The notes under the pieces are model-generated. The model made no database searches. It was given only the letters and a program-made list of their open reading frames with translations, and was not told where the DNA came from. A DNA stretch of 64,000 nt, taken from contig CACOYM010000001.1 in NCBI GenBank assembly GCA_902631395.1, positions 206,923 through 270,922 on the forward strand. The letters run 5' to 3'. The DNA is from Halieaceae bacterium (lineage in GTDB: Bacteria; Pseudomonadota; Gammaproteobacteria; Pseudomonadales; Halieaceae). This document shows positions 44,741 through 54,341 of the stretch, piece after piece. Both the position numbers and the translations under genes were made by a program. The first letter of the stretch is position 1. Each line of letters starts with the position of its first letter.

Positions 44741-45388
44741 ATGCTGGATCAAGTGGAAATATTTCACGGCTTGTCTGACGAAGAGCTAATGGCGCTCGAG
44801 GGCAGCAGCAGCACTCGTGCCTTCCCCAAGAACACGGTCGTCATCCACGAGAACGACCCTGCCGACTCACTGTTCGTCATCGAGTCAGGCAAGGTCAAGG
44901 TGTATTGCAGCGACAAGAACGGTAAAGAATTCATCATGAACACTTTGGGTCCCGGAGACTACTTTGGAGAGCTCGCGCTACTGGATGACTCCACCCGCTC
45001 TGCTTCCGTCCGCACGGTGGAAAAATCTGAATTCCGGATCGTAATGAAAGAAGACTTTTCTGGTGTTCTTGAAGATCACCCCGGGATCACAAAACAATTG
45101 ATCAGTAACCTCGCAGGGCGTGTAAGAAAGCTTACCGCTGATGTGAAGAGTCTTGCGTTACAGGATGTTTATGGACGAGTCGCTAACGTTTTAATGGATC
45201 TGGCTGAAGAGCGAGGCGACGGTACACTGTTAATCCCGGAAAAGCTCACGCAACAAGACATCGCCGACCGGGTGGGTGCTTCACGGGAAATGGTTGCTCG
45301 TATCCTCAAAGATCTGACAATCGGAGAGTATATTCGGTTCGAAGGTCGCCACATCGTGATCAACACGCGGCTGCCGGCCAAGTACTGA
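44741..45388 (+). CDS. CRP-family cyclic-nucleotide-responsive regulator
   Basis: A 215-residue CRP/FNR-family regulator. The cyclic-nucleotide domain keeps the phosphate-binding cassette GELALLDDSTRSASV (Gly-Glu and Arg-Ser as in E. coli CRP). The recognition helix SREMVARIL keeps Arg, Glu and Arg of E. coli CRP, predicting TGTGA-type half-sites. The residues that contact adenine N6 in CRP (Thr-Ser) align with Leu-Thr here. There are no FNR-type N-terminal Cys. It is divergent from the cyclase operon with 141 bases between starts, so it is a likely target of that cyclase's product. Start ATG 44741 has GGAG upstream. Confidence 0.9.
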   Translation: MLDQVEIFHGLSDEELMALEGSSSTRAFPKNTVVIHENDPADSLFVIESGKVKVYCSDKNGKEFIMNTLGPGDYFGELALLDDSTRSASVRTVEKSEFRIVMKEDFSGVLEDHPGITKQLISNLAGRVRKLTADVKSLALQDVYGRVANVLMDLAEERGDGTLLIPEKLTQQDIADRVGASREMVARILKDLTIGEYIRFEGRHIVINTRLPAKY

Positions 45389-46804
45389 TCAGCCCTCTAG
45401 GTGACCTGTCACCTCGGTTGATAGTTTTCCAGATCTCAGGCGAATGTTGAGGGCATCGCCCATTTTGGCAACGCGTGAGTCTGTCAACACATTGCCCTGT
45501 GAATCGGTCACGACCGCGTAACCTCTTTCCAGAGTTTGTTCAGGTCCAAGTGAGGCAAGTAATTTAACCTTGTACGTTAACTCTGTGCGTGCGCCATTGA
45601 GCTTCTGATTGACCTGTTGATAGAGTTGGTGACTAAGCTGATGACAATACCGCCTGCTGAGCAGCAACTGCCGTTGAGGGTGTTGCGCGCCCAATCTCGA
45701 TGTCAGTTGCGCTCCTCGTCTCCTCTGATTCATTAAGTGGCGGATGATTTCTCGGCGCAGGGTGTCAGAGTGCCTTTTCAGCGTTTGGCTTTTTTGCTCA
45801 AGTGCATGCCTCGGGTGGCGAATGCGTCGGTTGAGCGATAACAGTTGCTGTGAAACTGCGGTGAGCCGACGCGTGACAGATCGTATCATCCCTGAGGTTA
45901 GCATATCGAGCTGTTGAAAGCGTTCATCCTGGTCGGTCGAAACCAATTCCGCCGCTGCTGAGGGCGTGGCTGCGCGTGCATCGGCGGTGAGGTCTGCGAT
46001 GCTAAAGTCTACTTCATGGCCGACCGCAGAGACCGTTGCTACTCTCGATGCAGATAGAGCCCGCGCGACGATCTCTTCGTTGAAGGCCCACAGATCCTCA
46101 AGCGAGCCACCACCGCGACCTACAATCAATACATCGAGTGGGATCACACCGTTTGTTGTCAGTCGGTCAGCTTGAGCAATGGCTGCTGCGATCTGCTCTG
46201 CCGCAACCTCGCCTTGAACAGCGACTGGGAAGACATACACTTTAGTGTGAGGGCTGCGTCTCTCGAGGACAGTGAGGATATCTTGGAGTGCTGCGCCGGT
46301 CGCTGAGGTAACGACTCCGACATGAGTCGCGTCATGGGGAACAGCCTGCTTGCTTTCTACCGTAAAAAGCCCTTCCTCAGAAAGCCTTTTTTTGAGTCTC
46401 TCAAAAGCTATTTGCAGTGCACCAGCGCCCGCGAGCTCAAGGTGTTCGCAGACTAGCTGGAATTCACCTCGGCCTTCATAGATAGAGACCCTGGCGCGAA
46501 TCCGGACGGAGTCACCTTGCTGCGGGCGGACATTGACGCGACTGTTGGCGCGCCGGAACATGGCGCAGCGAACCTGAGCGTTCGCATCTTTTAGCGAGAA
46601 GTACCAGTGCCCGGAGCTGGCCGCAGTGAAATTGCCGATTTCGCCCTCCACAATGACCCTGTCAAAATGGCCTTCCAACAGGTATTTGGCCTCACGGTTA
46701 AGCTCAGTGACAGATAACGCAGTTTTTGAATGATTCTCGGATTGCACGTGGCTTTGCACTCTCTCCTCGCGGGGTTTTTCTCGCCGTGCCAGCGGAGCCG
46801 ACAT
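45389..46804 (-). CDS. xseA: Exodeoxyribonuclease VII large subunit
   Basis: A 471-residue nuclease subunit with the N-terminal OB fold ([16 protein letters not shown], then [20 protein letters not shown]) and the catalytic domain ([50 protein letters not shown]), followed by a long coiled coil. It degrades single-stranded DNA together with XseB, which is not in this window. Start ATG 46804 is chosen; the longer frame would run into guaB. It is divergent from guaB. Confidence 0.95.
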   Translation of the reverse strand: MSAPLARREKPREERVQSHVQSENHSKTALSVTELNREAKYLLEGHFDRVIVEGEIGNFTAASSGHWYFSLKDANAQVRCAMFRRANSRVNVRPQQGDSVRIRARVSIYEGRGEFQLVCEHLELAGAGALQIAFERLKKRLSEEGLFTVESKQAVPHDATHVGVVTSATGAALQDILTVLERRSPHTKVYVFPVAVQGEVAAEQIAAAIAQADRLTTNGVIPLDVLIVGRGGGSLEDLWAFNEEIVARALSASRVATVSAVGHEVDFSIADLTADARAATPSAAAELVSTDQDERFQQLDMLTSGMIRSVTRRLTAVSQQLLSLNRRIRHPRHALEQKSQTLKRHSDTLRREIIRHLMNQRRRGAQLTSRLGAQHPQRQLLLSRRYCHQLSHQLYQQVNQKLNGARTELTYKVKLLASLGPEQTLERGYAVVTDSQGNVLTDSRVAKMGDALNIRLRSGKLSTEVTGHLEG

Positions 46805-46892
46805 TGTGGTGCCAAACCGCCCTCTGTATACTAGCGCGTTTGGGGAGATCCGATACCGCAGCTTATTGCTGATCGGGCACGACGAGGCCAAC

Positions 46893-48362
46893 ATGCTCCG
46901 AATCGCACACGAAGGGCTCACTTTCGACGATGTGCTCCTCCTGCCAGGCTACTCCGAGGTGACAGCCAAGGACGTATCATTGGTGACGCGCTTGACGCGC
47001 AATATACCGCTGAATATCCCGCTTATTTCCGCCGCTATGGACACGGTCACTGAAGCGCGTCTGGCCATCGCTTTGGCGCAGGAGGGTGGGATCGGCATCA
47101 TTCACAAAAACATGACGATCTTGGAGCAGGCTGAAGAAGTCAGGCGAGTTAAAAAGTATGAAAGTGGTGTTGTGAAGGATCCCATCACTATCAAAAGCAC
47201 AGCCAGTATTGCGGATCTCATAGACCTCACACGCGCCAATGGCATTTCAGGTGTACCAGTGATGGAGGCGGGTAACCTGGTAGGCATCGTTACTCGCAGG
47301 GATATCCGTTTTGAAACCGATACCGCGCAGCCTGTATCCGCCATTATGACTAAAAAGAAAAAGTTGGTGACAGTGAAGGAAGGTGCACCCCTAGAGGAGG
47401 TCCAGCGACTGCTTCACGAGCACCGTATCGAGAAGATCTTGGTAGTCGATGACGACTTTGGGCTGAAGGGCCTCATAACGGTTAAAGACTTCGACAAAGC
47501 GGAATCATTTCCCGATGCCTGCAAGGATGGTTACGGCCAGTTGCGAGTCGGGGCTTCGGTAGGCACTAGTCCTGATACCGATGAGCGTGTTGAGGCATTG
47601 ATCCGAGCAGGCGTTGATGTATTGGTCGTCGATACGGCCCACGGTCATTCACGGAACGTACTGGATCGCGTCTCGCTCATCAAAGCGAATTATCCGGACG
47701 TCGATGTAATCGGCGGAAACATTGCGACTGCTGATGCTGCCATTGCATTGCGTGATGCTGGTGCTGATGCGGTCAAGGTTGGTATCGGCCCCGGCTCAAT
47801 TTGTACTACCCGAGTCGTAACGGGCATTGGGGTGCCGCAAATATCGGCTATTGCCGATGTTAACGGGGCACTAAAAGACTCTGGGATCCCCGTAATAGCC
47901 GATGGCGGCATCCGTTTCTCGGGCGATCTGGCTAAGGCTCTGGCAGCGGGTGCCGATGCGGTGATGATAGGTAGTATGTTTGCCGGTACCGAGGAAGCAC
48001 CTGGCGAGGTAGAACTGTATCAAGGGCGAACTTACAAATCTTACCGCGGTATGGGGTCGATCGGTGCTATGGCGCAGAACCAAGGATCCTCTGATCGCTA
48101 TTTTCAGGACTCGAGTGTCGGTGCTGAGAAGTTGGTTCCAGAGGGTATTGAGGGCAGAGTGCCTTACAAAGGCCCGGTGTCCGCAATCATCCATCAGCTG
48201 ATGGGCGGCGTGCGCTCAGCAATGGGCTACGCAGGCTGTTCAACCATGGAAAAGATGCGTGCCGAGCCCAAGTTCGTGCGGGTGACGTCAGCGGGTATGG
48301 CCGAGTCACACGTGCATGATGTATCGATTACTAAGGAAGCCCCCAACTATCCGGTGCGATAA
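46893..48362 (+). CDS. guaB: Inosine-5'-monophosphate dehydrogenase
   Basis: A 489-residue enzyme that oxidises IMP to XMP, the first step to GMP. The catalytic Cys is in [15 protein letters not shown], the two CBS domains are inserted after residue 90 ([21 protein letters not shown]), and the flap is in [20 protein letters not shown]. The ATG at 46893 gives the family N-terminus [19 protein letters not shown]. It is followed by guaA. Confidence 0.97.
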   Translation: MLRIAHEGLTFDDVLLLPGYSEVTAKDVSLVTRLTRNIPLNIPLISAAMDTVTEARLAIALAQEGGIGIIHKNMTILEQAEEVRRVKKYESGVVKDPITIKSTASIADLIDLTRANGISGVPVMEAGNLVGIVTRRDIRFETDTAQPVSAIMTKKKKLVTVKEGAPLEEVQRLLHEHRIEKILVVDDDFGLKGLITVKDFDKAESFPDACKDGYGQLRVGASVGTSPDTDERVEALIRAGVDVLVVDTAHGHSRNVLDRVSLIKANYPDVDVIGGNIATADAAIALRDAGADAVKVGIGPGSICTTRVVTGIGVPQISAIADVNGALKDSGIPVIADGGIRFSGDLAKALAAGADAVMIGSMFAGTEEAPGEVELYQGRTYKSYRGMGSIGAMAQNQGSSDRYFQDSSVGAEKLVPEGIEGRVPYKGPVSAIIHQLMGGVRSAMGYAGCSTMEKMRAEPKFVRVTSAGMAESHVHDVSITKEAPNYPVR

Positions 48363-48409
48363 AGCGGTCTCGCACAGCGGTTTGTTCTCCCCGGCGCGGA
48401 GCTTTTAGC

Positions 48410-49987
48410 GTGACATTGGATATTCATCGCGATCGACTTTTGATTCTGGATTTTGGATCTCAGTACACGCAGTTGATTGCGCGTCGGATTCGTGATGCGG
48501 GTGTCTACTGCGAGATCATGTCTTGGGATGTTGCAGAGGAGGAAATTAATATCTTCTCGCCCAGTGGTGTGATCCTGTCGGGGGGCCCCGAATCCGTCCC
48601 TAACGCAGGTTCACCTCGCGCGCCTGAATTAGTCTTCGAACTGGACGTACCTATCCTCGGCATTTGCTACGGCATGCAAACGATGGCGGAGCAACTCGGG
48701 GGGACCGTAGAGGGATCTGAGACCTCGGAGTTTGGCTACGCCCAAATTCGACGCACCGCGGCCCACGGGTTATTTGCCGATCTTTGTGATGACCTAGATA
48801 GCTTGGGTAGGCAGCTGCTGGATGTCTGGATGAGCCACGGTGACAAAGTGTCAAAGCTGCCTCCCGACTTTGAACTGATTGCGGAGACCGACAGCTGTCC
48901 GATCGCGGGCATGGTGCATCGTGATAAGCCGTGGTTTGGTATTCAGTTCCATCCTGAGGTCACTCATACATTGAAGGGCGAGGAAATCTTTCGCCATTTC
49001 GTGCTCTCAATCTGTGGCTGTGAGGCATTGTGGACGCCTGCCAATATTGTTGAAGATGCTGTTGCGCGAGTGCAGGCGCAGGTTGGAGACGACAACGTCT
49101 TGTTGGGTTTGTCCGGGGGTGTGGATTCGTCAGTTGTTGCTGCGCTGTTGTACCGAGCTATAGGTGAACAGCTTACTTGTGTGTTCGTGGATAACGGGCT
49201 GCTGCGCCTAAACGAGGGCGATCAAGTAATGGAGATGTTCGCCCGCAACATGGGTGTGAAAGTCATCCGTGTCGATGCCGAAGAGAATTTTCTCTCTCGG
49301 CTTGCTGGAGTGGAAGACCCAGAAGCCAAACGTAAAATTATTGGAAACACCTTCATCGACGTCTTCGATGAAGAGGCAGCGAAGATCGAGAACGTTAAAT
49401 GGCTCGCGCAAGGCACTATCTATCCTGACGTGATCGAGTCCGCAGGCGCTAAAACGGGCAAGGCTCATGTGATCAAATCTCACCACAATGTTGGCGGTTT
49501 ACCCGAGGATATGGCGCTAGAACTGGTTGAACCACTGAGGGAGCTGTTTAAAGACGAGGTGCGGCTGATAGGCCTGGAGCTGGGACTACCTCACGATATG
49601 GTGTTTCGGCACCCTTTCCCCGGTCCCGGTCTGGGAGTGAGGGTTCTCGGTGAAGTAAGAAAAGAATACGCTGACCTACTCAGACAAGCCGATGCTATTT
49701 TTATTGAAGAACTGCGAAACGCGGGTTGGTATGACCAAACCAGTCAGGCCTTCGCCGTATTTCTGCCGGTGAAATCAGTAGGAGTGGTGGGTGACGGCCG
49801 CCGTTACGAGTGGGTAATCGCTATTCGTGCTGTGCAGACCGTCGATTTTATGACGGCGCGTTGGGCACACCTGCCTTACGAGCTTATGGAAACAGTTTCC
49901 AGCCGTATCATCAATGAGATCTCTGGCATTTCCCGTGTGACCTACGATATCTCTGGTAAGCCGCCCGCCACTATTGAGTGGGAATGA
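48410..49987 (+). CDS. guaA: GMP synthase (glutamine-hydrolysing)
   Basis: A 525-residue enzyme that aminates XMP to GMP. The glutamine amidotransferase domain has catalytic Cys in GICYGMQ and His in FHPEVTHT. The ATP pyrophosphatase domain has LSGGVDSSV, and the C-terminus is complete (PPATIEWE). It starts at GTG 48410. Its last 12 bases, GAGTGGGAATGA, open an 80-bp sequence that is repeated 1.1 kb downstream, marking the gene end as an integration site. Confidence 0.97.
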   Translation: MTLDIHRDRLLILDFGSQYTQLIARRIRDAGVYCEIMSWDVAEEEINIFSPSGVILSGGPESVPNAGSPRAPELVFELDVPILGICYGMQTMAEQLGGTVEGSETSEFGYAQIRRTAAHGLFADLCDDLDSLGRQLLDVWMSHGDKVSKLPPDFELIAETDSCPIAGMVHRDKPWFGIQFHPEVTHTLKGEEIFRHFVLSICGCEALWTPANIVEDAVARVQAQVGDDNVLLGLSGGVDSSVVAALLYRAIGEQLTCVFVDNGLLRLNEGDQVMEMFARNMGVKVIRVDAEENFLSRLAGVEDPEAKRKIIGNTFIDVFDEEAAKIENVKWLAQGTIYPDVIESAGAKTGKAHVIKSHHNVGGLPEDMALELVEPLRELFKDEVRLIGLELGLPHDMVFRHPFPGPGLGVRVLGEVRKEYADLLRQADAIFIEELRNAGWYDQTSQAFAVFLPVKSVGVVGDGRRYEWVIAIRAVQTVDFMTARWAHLPYELMETVSSRIINEISGISRVTYDISGKPPATIEWE

Positions 49988-50055
49988 AAGGATATTTAAT
50001 TGAAGAGTTTCTCGAAATTCATAGTTTGTCTTTTTGACTTGGCGAATTCCTCCTT
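49976..50055. repeat. Direct repeat A at the guaA 3' end (candidate attachment site)
   Basis: Eighty bases that match 51075-51154 with about 10 mismatches. They cover the last codons and stop of guaA (GAGTGGGAATGA), eight bases of spacer, and the 3' end of the reverse-strand hydrolase gene. The 3' end of guaA is an established insertion point for genomic islands, so this is read as an attachment-site copy. Confidence 0.8.
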
Positions 50056-50847
50056 AAGATCAAGTATGACTAAATCATCGTTACTCAATCTATAAGACAA
50101 GACAAATTTGTTATCGGTGATGTCTATGAATGAAGTGTATATCGTTCCACCTAGGCGTTTGTTTTCATCTGCTCTAGCGGGTTGAACCGCGAGTCCAAAG
50201 GTATTACCTATCTTGTTCAGGTTGATTTCTTGTCCACTTGACTCGAGTTCGTTAATGCGATGGATGATGCTGTTGTATCTAAAATCTGGATGGTTTCCTG
50301 CTTCTGGTTCTGATAGTAGAAAATTCGTCATAACCAGTTTGTTATCATCTATCCAACGCAGTTTTCTTTCCCCTCCAACCCATTCAACGATAACAGCTTG
50401 TCCAGTCCTATCACCAAATAACATATGACTTTTGGTGAGAGCTATTTTTTCCTTTTCAAGAATCTCTAATGCTTCCTCAACCGTTGACGCAAGGGCTAGG
50501 ATCTTATCTCCTAGATTATTCCGCGGATTTCTATACCCCTTAATTCTTTGTTGTTCTGGAGTGATGGCAGCATCAAAAAATAATCCATGCTCATTGATTC
50601 CACCCTGGGCAAAGTCATCCCAGCCATACCAAAGACGAGCAAACTTTCTCTTGGATTTCGGTTCGATTTGAATGTATGCATCTACATCCAAATAATAATC
50701 TTCTGCATTAACGGCATATATCTTGCCAGTAGCTAAGTCTTTGTAATACAGAACAGAACATGCAAGTGCTTGAGTTGGATGTAATAGGATTACCAGTAAG
50801 AGTGACAAAATTACTCTATTGAGTCTTGATGTGTTTTCCGTTTTCAC
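49996..50847 (-). CDS. Secreted Ntn-hydrolase-like protein (penicillin acylase/C45-like)
   Basis: A 283-residue protein, start taken at GTG 50847, which gives a normal signal peptide (RVILSLLLVILLHPTQALA); the frame is open further to a TTG at 50955. Cleavage after ALA would leave Cys30 as the mature N-terminus, the nucleophile expected of choloylglycine-hydrolase/C45-type amidases. CSVLYYKDLATGKIYAVNAED and QGGINEHGLFFDA fit that fold. It would act on amide bonds in the periplasm; the substrate is unknown. It is markedly AT-rich against guaBA, lies between two direct repeats, and is the only gene of the insert. Confidence 0.7.
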   Translation of the reverse strand: MKTENTSRLNRVILSLLLVILLHPTQALACSVLYYKDLATGKIYAVNAEDYYLDVDAYIQIEPKSKRKFARLWYGWDDFAQGGINEHGLFFDAAITPEQQRIKGYRNPRNNLGDKILALASTVEEALEILEKEKIALTKSHMLFGDRTGQAVIVEWVGGERKLRWIDDNKLVMTNFLLSEPEAGNHPDFRYNSIIHRINELESSGQEINLNKIGNTFGLAVQPARADENKRLGGTIYTSFIDITDNKFVLSYRLSNDDLVILDLKEEFAKSKRQTMNFEKLFN

Positions 50848-51074
50848 AAGTGTCTTGGATATCTGTTTTCTAAGAAAGTCCCTAAGAACTTTCGGATGTA
50901 ATTCTAAAAAGCTACAAAGTTTGTAACTTGCTAGATCTATTCTTACATAGATCAAGAGGTTAGATGAGATTAGAGTTGACTGAGATAAGTATAGAGTTAC
51001 AAAAAAGTTACAAAGTCTATTTCAATACCCTAAAAACCATTGATTTTATTGAGGTTTTAGATAACGTAACTATG
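50848..51074. other. AT-rich right part of the guaA insert with repeated GTTACAAA
   Basis: Noncoding AT-rich DNA between the hydrolase gene start and the second direct repeat. GTTACAAA occurs at 50996-51003 and 51007-51014 and in inverse orientation at 50920-50927; a variant GCTACAAAG lies at 50911-50919. Clusters of short repeats next to an attachment core are typical of integrase or excisionase arm sites, but no integrase is present and the copies may be promoter sequence instead. Confidence 0.35.
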
Positions 51075-51154
51075 GAGTGGGAATGAAATGATATTTAGTT
51101 GGGCAGTTTCTCGAAATTCGTAGTTTGTGACCTTGACTTGGCGAATTCCTCCTT
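51075..51154. repeat. Direct repeat B (second attachment-like copy)
   Basis: Eighty bases repeating 49976-50055. It begins with GAGTGGGAATGA exactly as in guaA, preceded by ACTATG against ACTATT in guaA, and extends into a hydrolase-gene tail. It bounds the insert on the right. Confidence 0.8.
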
Positions 51155-51157
51155 TGG
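51095..51157 (-). pseudogene. 3' remnant of a second hydrolase gene copy
   Basis: On the reverse strand the repeat encodes KEEFAKSRSQTTNFEKLPN and a stop, matching the C-terminus of the intact hydrolase (KEEFAKSKRQTMNFEKLFN) with about five changes. The likeness ends abruptly at about 51157. Only the tail of this second copy is left. Confidence 0.75.
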
Positions 51158-51200
51158 CCCTCAAAGGCAAGGGGTTAAAAATAGAAGGAGCTCCCGATCT

Positions 51201-52838
51201 GTGAATCCTCAGCTTCGTTTACGCAATCACTGTGCCTTTACTTTTGTCGCTCTACTCACATTGCCATTTTTCGGTGGTTGCGGCTTTGATGCCACAGTGT
51301 CGGGACTCGACAGGATCGCCGAGACGTCACATGGGACAATTCTCGGCGTTGCTTCACCTTATGCTTCTGAAATTACAGTCTACCGAGGAGTACCGTATGC
51401 GGCGCCGCCAGTCGGTGAACTGCGCTGGCAGCCGCCACAACCGGCCAGCACCTGGGGGGAGCCTCTGATAGCAGACCGCTTTGCCGCAAGCTGTTATCAG
51501 CAGCGTCATGTATCGACCTTTGTGTGGCGGCGCGAGGACTTTGAGGTGTCTGAGGACTGTCTGTATCTCAATGTTTGGACGCCTCGAGAGGGTAAAGATC
51601 TTCCTGTGATGATCTGGTTTCATGGAGGCTCGCATACCAGTGGACAGGGTCACTCACTCATTTTCGATGGGACGTCATTGGCTTCCCAAGAGGTGGTGCT
51701 GGTTACTATTAACTATCGCCTAGGGCCCTTTGGGTTTTTGGCGCACACGTGGTTGGCGGATGAATCTCCCCGTTCTAGCGCAGGTAACTATGGTCTCCTT
51801 GATAAAATTGCGGCACTTAAATGGGTCAAGGCGAACGCGCGGGCCTTTCGGGGTAATCCTGATAACGTAACGATCTTTGGGCAATCCGCGGGTTCGCAAA
51901 GTGTTTGTACATTGATGACGTCTCCACTCGCGCAGGGTCTATTTGAAAAAGCGATCGGTCAGTCTGCGAGCTGCGCACACCACTCCGCGCTGAACCCGGG
52001 ATCGAACTTAGACACGAAGGGCTATATTCGCGGTGCCGCGCTTGTGAATGCGGTGGGCAGCAACGACCTTGCCGCTTTGCGGAGCGCTGATGCAGAGGAC
52101 GTGCTGAGAGCGGCGCTGTCTACGAATTGGGAGAGTGGCAGTCGCATCACTTTAGATGGCTGGGTCGTACCAGAGTCGCCCGTGCAGGTTTTTGCGAGTA
52201 GCCGGCAGGCCCCGGTCCCGCTATTGCTCGGGTACATGGCGGATGAGGGGGTAGAGCTCTTGCCAAAGAACCCGGACCTTACCGAGGTAGCGCTCAAAGC
52301 ATTTGCCCGTGTAATCGCGGCCGAAAAGGGGCCGCAACTCGTAGCGGCGTACAGCACTTCCGATTCGACCCCCGGGGAAATACAGTTCTCGATTACTACG
52401 GACTATTTGATTGCGTTTGGCATGCGCCAATGGGCTAAGTATCAAGCGAAGCTCGGCCAGCCCACGTATTTTTATTACGTTGATCACGTGCCGCCTGCTT
52501 TCCACATATATATGCCTGAGCAACCGGAATTACAGTTGCCTGGCGGTCGGCGTAGCGGTGGCGCATATCACTCAGGTGATTTGGCGCTGGTGTTTGGCAC
52601 CACCGACAAGGTCGGGCTCGACTGGGCCGAAGACGATCATCAGCTCTCCCAGCACATGGTGCGCTACTGGACAAATTTCGCCAAAACGGGTGACCCTAAT
52701 GGTCATGGCTTACCGATCTGGCAACCGTTTGATGCCTCGAATAGGGCGACGCAAGTCATTGCGCTGGCACCTAGTAGTCGAGCGGGCATCGACAAGCAGC
52801 GTTTGGATTTAATGGACACTATCTGGCCCATCCATTGA
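51201..52838 (+). CDS. Type-B carboxylesterase lipoprotein
   Basis: A 545-residue carboxylesterase. GTG 51201 has AAGGAG 9-10 bases upstream and gives a lipoprotein signal (FVALLTLPFFGGC); a longer frame to 51099 would lie inside the repeat. The oxyanion loop WFHGGSHTSGQG and the nucleophile GQSAGSQ are intact, and the family N-terminus TVYRGVPYAAPPVGELRWQPP is clear. The catalytic His is probably in GAYHSGDLALVF. Members hydrolyse esters of hydrophobic compounds, and membrane anchoring fits that. It is the first normal-composition gene after the guaA insert. Confidence 0.9.
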   Translation: MNPQLRLRNHCAFTFVALLTLPFFGGCGFDATVSGLDRIAETSHGTILGVASPYASEITVYRGVPYAAPPVGELRWQPPQPASTWGEPLIADRFAASCYQQRHVSTFVWRREDFEVSEDCLYLNVWTPREGKDLPVMIWFHGGSHTSGQGHSLIFDGTSLASQEVVLVTINYRLGPFGFLAHTWLADESPRSSAGNYGLLDKIAALKWVKANARAFRGNPDNVTIFGQSAGSQSVCTLMTSPLAQGLFEKAIGQSASCAHHSALNPGSNLDTKGYIRGAALVNAVGSNDLAALRSADAEDVLRAALSTNWESGSRITLDGWVVPESPVQVFASSRQAPVPLLLGYMADEGVELLPKNPDLTEVALKAFARVIAAEKGPQLVAAYSTSDSTPGEIQFSITTDYLIAFGMRQWAKYQAKLGQPTYFYYVDHVPPAFHIYMPEQPELQLPGGRRSGGAYHSGDLALVFGTTDKVGLDWAEDDHQLSQHMVRYWTNFAKTGDPNGHGLPIWQPFDASNRATQVIALAPSSRAGIDKQRLDLMDTIWPIH

Positions 52839-53046
52839 AAGCGTTATTGCCTATTCACCGAGGGGGCATGACGCCTCGACCTGAGGGCCCGATGAAAAAC
52901 TAGATCCTCGAGGTAACTCGACGCGAACCGGCATATTGTCATGCCAGACTAAATCACCTAATTTTAATCTAGGACTTACATATCAGGCTAATTGGTGGGG
53001 CGAGAGATACGACCCGCATCCAGCGGATCCATTTGTAAAAGGTAAC

Positions 53047-54249
53047 TCATGTCGACAGTAGAGCTTTGAGCTTTACTATGGCCAGAGCCATTACTAAGAC
53101 GATAATCGCGCTTGCAAGCAGGTTAGTCAGTTTGCCGTTCTTCCACGGATGGGGAACGAGCTTGCTATTGGCGATAAGCAATAAAATGGTAGCCACTACA
53201 GGCAACAGCATGGCATTTGCCGCTTGCGCTAAAACAATCAAAGCCTGAGGTTGACTCGCCAGCAGCGCCAAACTGGTTCCAATTGCTAGAACGATCAGTG
53301 CCACGGATTTGAATGCTGGGCCCGTCTCATCTGTAGAGAACCCCAGTGCGCCGCACACCGCCCAACCCGCTGCAATCGGCGCCGCAAGTGCTGAGCTGCA
53401 ACCTGCTGCAAATAGACCAGTCGCCACTAATGCGCCGCCCACGCCGGGTAATCGCTGCTCAACCTTGTGAATAAGTGATTCTAATATCGGCAGATCTGAA
53501 GGTGCCTCTAGAAGCACGGTTGCAACAGCAATGATCGCCAGTGTGATGAAAGCACCGATTGCGATGGCGATGAACGACTCCCATCTGGCTTCTTGTAATG
53601 CGGCGTGCAGCGAGGCGTTTCGCCATCTCCGGCGCGCAGCGGTCGCGTGGAGGAACAGGTTGTAGGGAACAATGGTCGTGCCTATCAAAGCCAACACCAA
53701 TAGCGTGTCGCCCTGGTTGAATCTGGGTGTAAATCGTTCTGCTGGAAGCATCAGTAGATTAGGTAGCAATACCAGCGCGAGACCTAAGAATAACAATGCC
53801 ATCAAGACAACTAGAACTACCAAAGATCGCTCTACCCATTGATAACGGTCACTCAGGATTAGGATGACGGCGATGGCGCTTAAACAGAGAATGATGGAAG
53901 CTGATCCCTCTGGAAAGAAAGTCGCTAAGCCGATGGCAGCACCCGTTAGGTTGCCGGATTGATAGGCTGCATTACCAATACCAATTGCCAATACAATGAG
54001 AGGGGCGATCAACCAGCGCCCCCATATATGACCGCCAAATTGCCTCGCTAGTGCTGCGAGATCCTGTTGGGTGGCAAGTGCTGAGCGCATGGCGAGTTCC
54101 TGCAAAACAACGGTGGCGATCAAGGCAAAAAGAAGAGACCAAGCGAGCGCGAGTCCTGAGGAGGCGCCTGTCATAGTGGCGGTGGTCAGCGTCCCCGGAC
54201 CGATAAACGCCGCGGCCACCATGGCCCCAGGTCCCAATCTAAAGGCCAT
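53047..54249 (-). CDS. Nramp-family transporter with altered metal site
   Basis: A 400-residue inner-membrane protein with eleven hydrophobic segments and the Nramp fold. In helix 1 the metal-binding DPGN motif is replaced by GPGT (FIGPGTLTTATMTGASSG). In helix 6 the MPH motif is VPY (GTTIVPYNLFLHA). The Asp, Asn and Met that hold Mn2+ or Fe2+ in MntH are therefore all missing, so manganese transport should not be assumed. It may carry Mg2+ like the NRMT group, or another solute. Single gene on the reverse strand. Confidence 0.82.
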   Translation of the reverse strand: MAFRLGPGAMVAAAFIGPGTLTTATMTGASSGLALAWSLLFALIATVVLQELAMRSALATQQDLAALARQFGGHIWGRWLIAPLIVLAIGIGNAAYQSGNLTGAAIGLATFFPEGSASIILCLSAIAVILILSDRYQWVERSLVVLVVLMALLFLGLALVLLPNLLMLPAERFTPRFNQGDTLLVLALIGTTIVPYNLFLHATAARRRWRNASLHAALQEARWESFIAIAIGAFITLAIIAVATVLLEAPSDLPILESLIHKVEQRLPGVGGALVATGLFAAGCSSALAAPIAAGWAVCGALGFSTDETGPAFKSVALIVLAIGTSLALLASQPQALIVLAQAANAMLLPVVATILLLIANSKLVPHPWKNGKLTNLLASAIIVLVMALAIVKLKALLST

Positions 54250-54341
54250 TGTTTTCTTGCGGGTTGAGATGACAGCTATACAAAGGAATTCTTCGCCAGG
54301 TCTCTGGTGCCAAAGCCACTAACCGACAATCACCTAATATT

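Noticed and set aside
49988..51074. A complete integrative element at guaA
   Set aside because: There is no integrase, relaxase or replication gene; only the repeats and one cargo gene remain, so it is described as decayed.
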